A DNA stretch of 64,000 nt from Branchiostoma lanceolatum (Eukaryota > Chordata > Leptocardii > Amphioxiformes > Branchiostomatidae): positions 21,418,474 through 21,482,473 of the forward strand of contig NC_089724.1 of the NCBI RefSeq assembly GCF_035083965.1, given 5' to 3'. The position numbers and the translations under genes are program-made. A model generated the notes under the pieces. It was not told the origin of the DNA, did no database searches, and saw only the letters and a list, made by a program, of their open reading frames with translations. Below, in pieces: positions 58,388 through 64,000 of this stretch (its first letter is position 1; each line of letters opens with the position of its first letter).

Positions 58388-59340
58388 TTAAGGCCCTGTC
58401 ACACTTGTGCGTATAGCATGAGCGTGTGAGTTGCGTGTTAACATTTTTGTCATACGCTGACGTGCGCCCAACACGCACCTAATGCGTTTCTCAATCGTCT
58501 TGTGATAGTTTTAGGCACGCAGGCACACACAAGGCACGGCCCAGCACGCCTGATAGTTTTGAAACTACCCAAAACTTTCGTGCGAACGCTGGGACGCAGC
58601 TCAGACGTTGTAAGAACGCAGTTCACACGTCCGACATCGGTCGAGTAAGGTACGAGCGCGCTTTGTGTTTGCGTTCCAATCGCCGTAATACGCTTCTCTT
58701 GCGGCACGATCTCTGCGCAGCGACCACATCGCGCACTTGCAGCGCAGATACAACGCATGATGATCGACCGTACAGCGAATAAGAATATACGTCACGAATT
58801 AGTGTCGTTCGTCCTGCGATCGGGCAGCGCATTGCACTTACCAGTAGCGTCTGACAGATAGCTAACGGATATCGTTCACATAGCGTGCTCGACGAACATC
58901 CGTGGTCCATTCCACCAAAGCCTTTTCTACCTCAGCATCTAGGGAGTAGCTGGTCTTCTTTGCTCGTGGCTTTTGGGGGGTAGCAGACGAGGCCTGAGTT
59001 GATGGTGACCCGGAGGTCTGCTCCTTCTCACCACCCTCGTTTGCAGGTTGGTGACCAGGGGAGTGAGACTGGACAGCTTCGCCTGATGGGGCCGGGGGAC
59101 TGTCTTCAGTACCATGGCCAACACAACCATCACGGTCACCTACAGCATCAGGGGTGTTAGACGCCTCAACGGGTGGTCCAAAATCAGACGAGCCAAGGCC
59201 ACGGCCACGGCTAGCGCGGGTGGAAGAGCCACGTTTCAGCCGGCGCCCTATGTTGTTCTTGTAGTCGAGTCTGAACTTGTAATAAAAGGAAAAGCAGGTA
59301 GCAGCTGTCGTTTCACCACATCTCAAACCTGGGGTACGCT
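58388..59340 (-). mobile_element. Possible DNA-transposon remnant with a helical DNA-binding-like frame
   Basis: The plus strand at 58388 begins GGCCCTGTCACACTTGTGCG, a terminus style seen in many invertebrate Harbinger/MITE families. On the minus strand an open frame (59326-58862, 154 codons) carries a Pro/Ser-rich part, then AKKTSYSLDAEVEKALVEWT, which resembles the start of a Myb/MADF-like helix-turn-helix of transposon-linked proteins. No second terminus was found and no transposase is visible. Family call is tentative. Confidence 0.3.
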
Positions 59341-59627
59341 CGTAATTCGATTAGCAGTCGTCGGAAGTGCGCCAGGCATGCGGCCGGCAGTCGCTGTGGG
59401 CATTCGGAATGCGCTCATTTCTACTTCCTAAAATTACCATCCATTGGAATATAACTCCCCCCCCCTGGGGTTTAGGACTCCTTTAAAGTGATGTCTGTGA
59501 ACTACGAGTAATATTGTTAATTGTACATTGTCTGTAGATTCGCAGAGACTAACCGGATGTGTCAATATCACTCGTTTCCCCTGAGGCAATCTTTTTATCC
59601 AAGTGCGCTGGCCATGTTACAATGCTA

Positions 59628-59858
59628 CGTATTATAAGGACAGTGGGTTGTTATCCACTGTGTCTAGGGCATGGTATTGGAAAGTGGACCACAACCCACT
59701 CCTTCCACCGCCCTTTACCTTGCCGTCAGGTACCCATTTCTACACCTGGGTGGAGTGAAGAAAGTCGTGTAAAGTGCCTTTACTAAGGATACAGCATCAT
59801 GGGATTCGAACCCATGACCTCTGGACCCAATCCCTAACCGTTACACCAACACGACGCC
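59628..59858 (-). mobile_element. tRNA-derived SINE, copy 2
   Basis: Read on the minus strand: CGTCGTGTTGGTGTAACGG (A box), GGGTTCGAATCCCATG (B box), AAAGGCACTTTACACGAC, AAATGGGTACCTGACGG, then ACACAGTGGATAACAACCCA. Same order as the copy at 27032. The two copies differ by many substitutions, so they are old. Confidence 0.87.
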
Positions 59859-59900
59859 ATTAATAATCCTACGCAAGGGGCCAGTTCTGGCCTGTGCACG

Positions 59901-59929
59901 TACTACTACTACTACTACTACTACTACTA
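59901..59929. repeat. (TAC)n microsatellite
   Basis: Nine consecutive TAC/ACT units; the minus-strand VVVVVVVV frame is an artefact. Confidence 0.95.
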
Positions 59930-60926
59930 TTCGTTGTAAACCCCAAACTCGGACTATACTGTGATGGTTGGGCGAAGGGCGGTCCCCTCCCCCATATACC
60001 TCACATACCATGGCAGAGACAAAAATAAAGCGTCCTGCCTTGCTGTGCCACCAGGCACGAGATGAGGGAAAGTAGAAGAAAATTAGAATGTTTGGGCAGT
60101 CTAAACAACGACTTATTATATGTGACTCATCACATGTTGATCTATACACACCAACACCCAATGAGATTCTGATGCCGTCAGTTGTACTTTAACCCTGTAC
60201 AGCTTATGTTCAGATCACATGTGTTCAGAACTTCAGATCAAAGTACTACAGGTAAAGATAAGTTAAAAACAGGAGCGTAACACAGTCCGATGAACGATCG
60301 TTTATATGTCGTAAAATTGCAGTATGAATATCAATACATGTACAAACAAAACAACACATCATTTCTAAGCGACATTCTGCTTGCATATTCTTAAAATCAA
60401 AACGATTTTCCTCCACTGTTCACTGCTGAATCACGATGACCTTACCCACAGGTGACCCAATTTTTCGCACAGGGAGGTACAAGGATTGTATCGTAAGGAT
60501 GTTGGACTTTGGCACTCTGGCGGTCGACGTTATTTGGTCGATGACTTTTGCATCCCCAGTCAATAAGATCTTTTCTGAGTATTTTTGTTCTGATGCTCAG
60601 AAAAGACGGTTGTTGGTCTTCTTTTATGTTTATCTACTAGTAATTTGTTTCTCTATACAACTGCCATTGCTGATGGACCTTGCGTTTCCCTCATAGTTCA
60701 ACCGAAAACACCTGTCCTAACGTACCACATTATTTCCCGTCCTGCAGGTCACCTGTCCCCGAACTGCCCGACTAGCAGACCTGTGTGGGTCCGCCGTGCT
60801 AGATGCATTGCTGGGAGTGGGACACATTCAGTGCCATCGCCATTGCTGAGAGCCGTGGAGCATATCGCGCCCTCAGGTAACACGCCGCTAAACTGCAGCT
60901 TGCAGTCCAAATCTGATCTCAACACC

Positions 60927-62372
60927 ATGTCCTCTACAATGGGGAGGGTACTTGGTACCCTCGTCTGGCCCTTCGAGGCCATATGTTTCATGCTGATGCA
61001 CCTGTACGACGTCAGCATGTACAAACCTATCCAGACGATCACCGCTCCCGTCGTTAGGCTCATCCCGCGTACCCTGAATATCGGCGGGAAGAAGCGCGTG
61101 GTCTTCTCGGCAAACATCGTCACCTGGTCCCGAACGATCCTCGTCATCCCCATCGCCGTCTGTCTGAAGATCGGACAACCGACAGCGGCGTTCTGGCTGG
61201 TCATCCTACACGACTATCTGGACCACGTGGACGGAATCGTGGCGCGGGTGCACCGTACTATGTACGGTCCCGTCGACGACCCAATCCTCGGTGGCTTCAT
61301 GGACGCCTTCTGCGACAAGATCGTCAACTGCCTCGCCCTCTGGAGCATCCTTCTCGTCACCGACTACCGCGGCATGACCGTACTGCAGTCCTCGGTGCTG
61401 ATCACCTCCTGTGCCGTAGTCATCTTGTACGAGTTTACGATCGGTATAGTCAGAGTGCAGGACTACTTTCGCGCCTTCTATTCGCGAGAGTTCGGGAAAG
61501 CCAACCCCCACGGGTCGAAGTCCTCGGCAGACAGCACCAAGGCCGCGATGGAAGGTAAGACGAAGGAGAAGCTGGAATCCCTGGGAATCGCCTTCCTGTG
61601 TCTCGCCCAAGACGTGGAGGTGCCCATGGACCACTGGGGCGGTGCTGCAGGTGTGGTCTGCCTGGTCCTCTGCATCCGCCTGGCCCACGCCAGTCTGGAC
61701 AGGAAGCTAAAGGCACGCCGGCTTCTGGAGAAGAACGACCGCCACGACGGAAAAGGCGGCAAACTCAAGAGGATCGAGTCTGCACCCCCGGGAGAAATGG
61801 AAAGGATAGAAACTCTCCACAACTACAATCTGCGGTCGAGAGGTTCTCAAGCTCCACTCGAAAACGACAGAAATCACGAAGACCACATCCAAGGCAACCT
61901 CGAGCTCGATCCCGTCGATCCAGTTGACTCCGTGTTCACCGTCGGCTGTTTCGACCTATTCCACAAAGGGCACGAGAATCTGCTTCAGCGCATGCGGAAG
62001 ATGGGTCGCAAGTTGGTGGTGGGAGTCCACGACAGCGCCAGCATCTACAAGAACAAGAGGCGCATGCCCATAGAAAGCACGGAGACCCGCATGCGCAACG
62101 TCAAGGTGTACGCTGACGTCGTGTTCTGCATCGCGTCCGCCGACCCCACCGACTACATTGAGTGCATCGTCGACAAGAAGGCGGGCGAAACCGCCATGTA
62201 CGTCCGCGGAGACGACTGGCCCTCCTTCCCAGGAATGGAAGCGGTGGAAAGGTTGATGCCCATACGACTGCTGCCCTACACTCCTGGCGTCAGTTCCACC
62301 CAACTCCGCAAGAGGGTGTCCGTGTGCGCAGCAGATGCTGTGGAAGACAACCATCGCGACATCTTTTATTGA
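60927..62372 (+). CDS. Fused CDP-alcohol phosphotransferase / TagD-like cytidylyltransferase
   Basis: A single open exon, 481 residues from ATG 60927 (good context, AACACCATG; upstream the frame opens only with TTG and looks non-coding). The N-terminal half is a multipass CDP-alcohol phosphotransferase: D99HVDGIVAR...GGFMDAFCDK130, the D-x2-DG-x2-AR...G-x3-D-x3-D signature, with membrane stretches such as SSVLITSCAVVILYEFTIGI and GGAAGVVCLVLCIRLAHA. After a charged linker, residues about 334-470 form a HIGH-family cytidylyltransferase: GCFDLFHKGH (339-349), ETRMRNVKVYADVVF, RGDDWPSF and GVSSTQLRKR. The GDDW motif is that of glycerol-3-phosphate cytidylyltransferase (TagD). One protein could thus make a CDP-alcohol and transfer its head group at a membrane. 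Substrate unknown. AATAAA at 62570. Confidence 0.9.
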   Translation: MSSTMGRVLGTLVWPFEAICFMLMHLYDVSMYKPIQTITAPVVRLIPRTLNIGGKKRVVFSANIVTWSRTILVIPIAVCLKIGQPTAAFWLVILHDYLDHVDGIVARVHRTMYGPVDDPILGGFMDAFCDKIVNCLALWSILLVTDYRGMTVLQSSVLITSCAVVILYEFTIGIVRVQDYFRAFYSREFGKANPHGSKSSADSTKAAMEGKTKEKLESLGIAFLCLAQDVEVPMDHWGGAAGVVCLVLCIRLAHASLDRKLKARRLLEKNDRHDGKGGKLKRIESAPPGEMERIETLHNYNLRSRGSQAPLENDRNHEDHIQGNLELDPVDPVDSVFTVGCFDLFHKGHENLLQRMRKMGRKLVVGVHDSASIYKNKRRMPIESTETRMRNVKVYADVVFCIASADPTDYIECIVDKKAGETAMYVRGDDWPSFPGMEAVERLMPIRLLPYTPGVSSTQLRKRVSVCAADAVEDNHRDIFY

Positions 62373-62569
62373 ATGACTGACTGACTGAATTATCTATCAC
62401 CCTGTTCGATAACAGAATGTGATTTCAAAGTCAACCAACGGATGAATTTTACGATTTTTTTACAAAATGGCAAGATTCTTTCATGTCCAGCTTTGACACA
62501 CTGTTGTTCAGCATTACTGGCTAACTGAATGAGTTATCAGCTATTTCATTGGGTCTTTAATGACTTTCA

Positions 62570-62575
62570 AATAAA
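62570..62575 (+). terminator. Poly(A) signal of the fusion-enzyme gene
   Basis: AATAAA 198 bases after the stop codon, followed by TTTTTATTCTATCTGTATGTTTGG. Confidence 0.65.
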
Positions 62576-63427
62576 CTATGGACATTTTTATTCTATCTGT
62601 ATGTTTGGAGCAGCCTGATAATCAACATGGTCAAAATGTGATACAAACCTTAATTTCTCACTTCAGTCCGGAACTGTCAACGTCATCTTAACAACGCTGT
62701 TTACTCATAATTCAGGAACACGTTTCCGAAAGCCTTTTCCGACAAATTTTCAATAGGAGGTCTTATTGCCCAAAGCAATGAGCAATGGTGAAGTTATACT
62801 TGTTACATCAAGAAAAATATCAATGTTGTATTATGGAAAATAAAACACACTACCAGCTATTAAAAGTACCCTACTTCCGCATCACTCACTTTCTTCCTCG
62901 CTGAGTCTTCAGCTTAATTACATTAATTACTATACATCATAAAAATGACCATTAGTATTGGCCAAATGGTCCCAGAAACTATACAGAAAACAAAGAAAGG
63001 CGATAATGTGAACAATTTATCCCTTTTATTAATCTCCGCCGGGCAATATTCCATTGGAGGGGCAGCTACACAAGACGTGAATTGACACAGAGGGCCAGCA
63101 TGTCATACACTTACATCTGCACACTGGGGTTGGAACATCCTGAACATACATCCAGTGATTTACAAAATTCTTACTCAGGAAAATACAGGACAATACTAAT
63201 ATTTTACATGGTGTTAAAAGACGGAGGGGAATCCATTTTGTCTCAAACAAAACCAAACATCATCAAACTGGAAAAACATTCATTCTCTTGATAAGTTGTA
63301 AATTTATGGCCAGAATGATAACCTATCGGGAGCACCTGTCACTTTTTGACTCTGCTCTTCAGTGTCGTTTGACACAGGTAAACATTGAAAGAAAATCTGT
63401 GGCAGTTTGAGTTTCGTGTTGATGGAT
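62576..63427. other. 3' intergenic stretch
   Basis: No coding exon or repeat recognised. Confidence 0.4.
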
Positions 63428-63644
63428 TACTGTAAATGCAGAAATGGTCGCGGTGGTTTTATGTTTGCGGTTTTCGCGGTGAACGTTTACTGCGACCTTG
63501 AAACCACCGTGAAAAGCCGTTCCATTGGGAAACTGTAGCACTATAATACTGTTGTTTTAAACGAGACCTCAAAACCACGTCGAACACTTCCTGTTCTCCC
63601 TACTGTAAAATTAAAACCCAGCGAACATTTCTGCATGTACAGTA
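63428..63644. mobile_element. MITE with TACTGTAAATGCAGAAATG termini
   Basis: The left end TACTGTAAATGCAGAAATG and the right end CATTTCTGCATGTACAGTA are inverted with one mismatch. Subterminal GGTTTTATGTTTGCGGTTTT and ACTGCGACCTTGAAACCACC follow. A truncated relative (about 44024-44098: GAAATGTTCACGGTGGTTTT) lies in RLC gene 1. Confidence 0.85.
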
Positions 63645-64000
63645 TCGTGTCAAATTAGATATCTTAATGATATCAGTCTGATTGCTTTTTGATATGCATT
63701 TGTCTGCCTAAATATCCGGAGACATTCAAGAAAATCACACTAAAAGTTGCTTAGGATCTTTAATGCAATTTACAGATGCTGAGGTTTTCTTTTTAAGAAA
63801 GGGGCATCTGATTCTTATAACTCCATCTCACTCATACATACATATGTCCATATACATGTAATAACTGATCTAAAACGATTTCTTGACAAATTATTTTCTA
63901 TGAAGTACAATCAGAAGCTTTGGGCCCAGTTAAGACATTCTATGCACCTTATGTTTCCATTCAGACTACTGCACCGTACACCACTTCACTTCTAGCCATG
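63645..64000. other. Window end, nothing recognised
   Basis: AT-rich sequence without a supported feature. Confidence 0.4.

Noticed and set aside
60645-60926. 94-codon upstream extension of the fusion enzyme
   Set aside because: It opens with TTG, reads low-quality sequence and has no ATG in context; ATG 60927 starts the conserved protein.
61206-62354. Minus-strand frames of up to 160 codons opposite the fusion enzyme
   Set aside because: Shadows of a GC-rich coding exon.

Overview
The window is animal nuclear DNA and almost certainly comes from a cephalochordate (amphioxus, Branchiostoma). Genes are split by short introns with consensus splice sites. Non-coding DNA is full of fold-back/MITE-like inverted repeats, tRNA-derived SINEs and microsatellites. 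The decisive marker is a GnRH-like precursor carrying QILCARAFTYTHTW-GRKR, the peptide described from amphioxus.

Layout. (1) 1-18.9 kb, plus strand: a neuropeptide cluster. It holds the last neurophysin exon of one vasopressin/oxytocin-family gene (1-83), the two-coding-exon GnRH-like gene (8412-10927), and a complete second vasopressin/oxytocin-family gene whose hormone is CYISNCPRG-amide (14315-17761). In human, GNRH2 lies next to OXT and AVP on 20p13, so this looks like an ancestral linkage. (2) 19.6-24.2 kb, minus strand: an eight-exon ST8Sia-type sialyltransferase with two GC-AG introns and a 22-bp minisatellite against its start codon. (3) 24.9-26.94 kb: a 5'-truncated LINE with a long open RT frame, followed by a tRNA-derived SINE. 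(4) 28.6-33.7 kb, minus strand: an HMG20-like gene (HMG box plus coiled coil) with an added U1-type C2H2 finger. (5) 33.8-37.3 kb: repeats, including a long 8-bp AATATCAT array. (6) 37.7-41.6 kb, plus strand: tandem QRFP/26RFa-like precursors, one ending FRF-amide and the other FRY-amide. (7) 42.1-55.1 kb, minus strand: two tandem myosin regulatory light chain genes, one with a pair of same-length, same-phase alternative EF-hand exons. (8) 55-60.4 kb: mostly gene-poor, with SINE and DNA-transposon remains. (9) 60.9-62.6 kb, plus strand: an intronless fusion of a CDP-alcohol phosphotransferase with a TagD-like cytidylyltransferase.

Four or five genes encode secreted peptide hormones with signal peptides and amidation/dibasic sites. 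The others are muscle/non-muscle contractile, glycan-modifying, chromatin and lipid-head-group genes. Apart from the neuropeptide cluster and the two tandem pairs I see no sign that neighbours act in one pathway. Splice models were built by hand from reading phase. Exon borders should be correct to within a base or so, but transcript ends are inferred.
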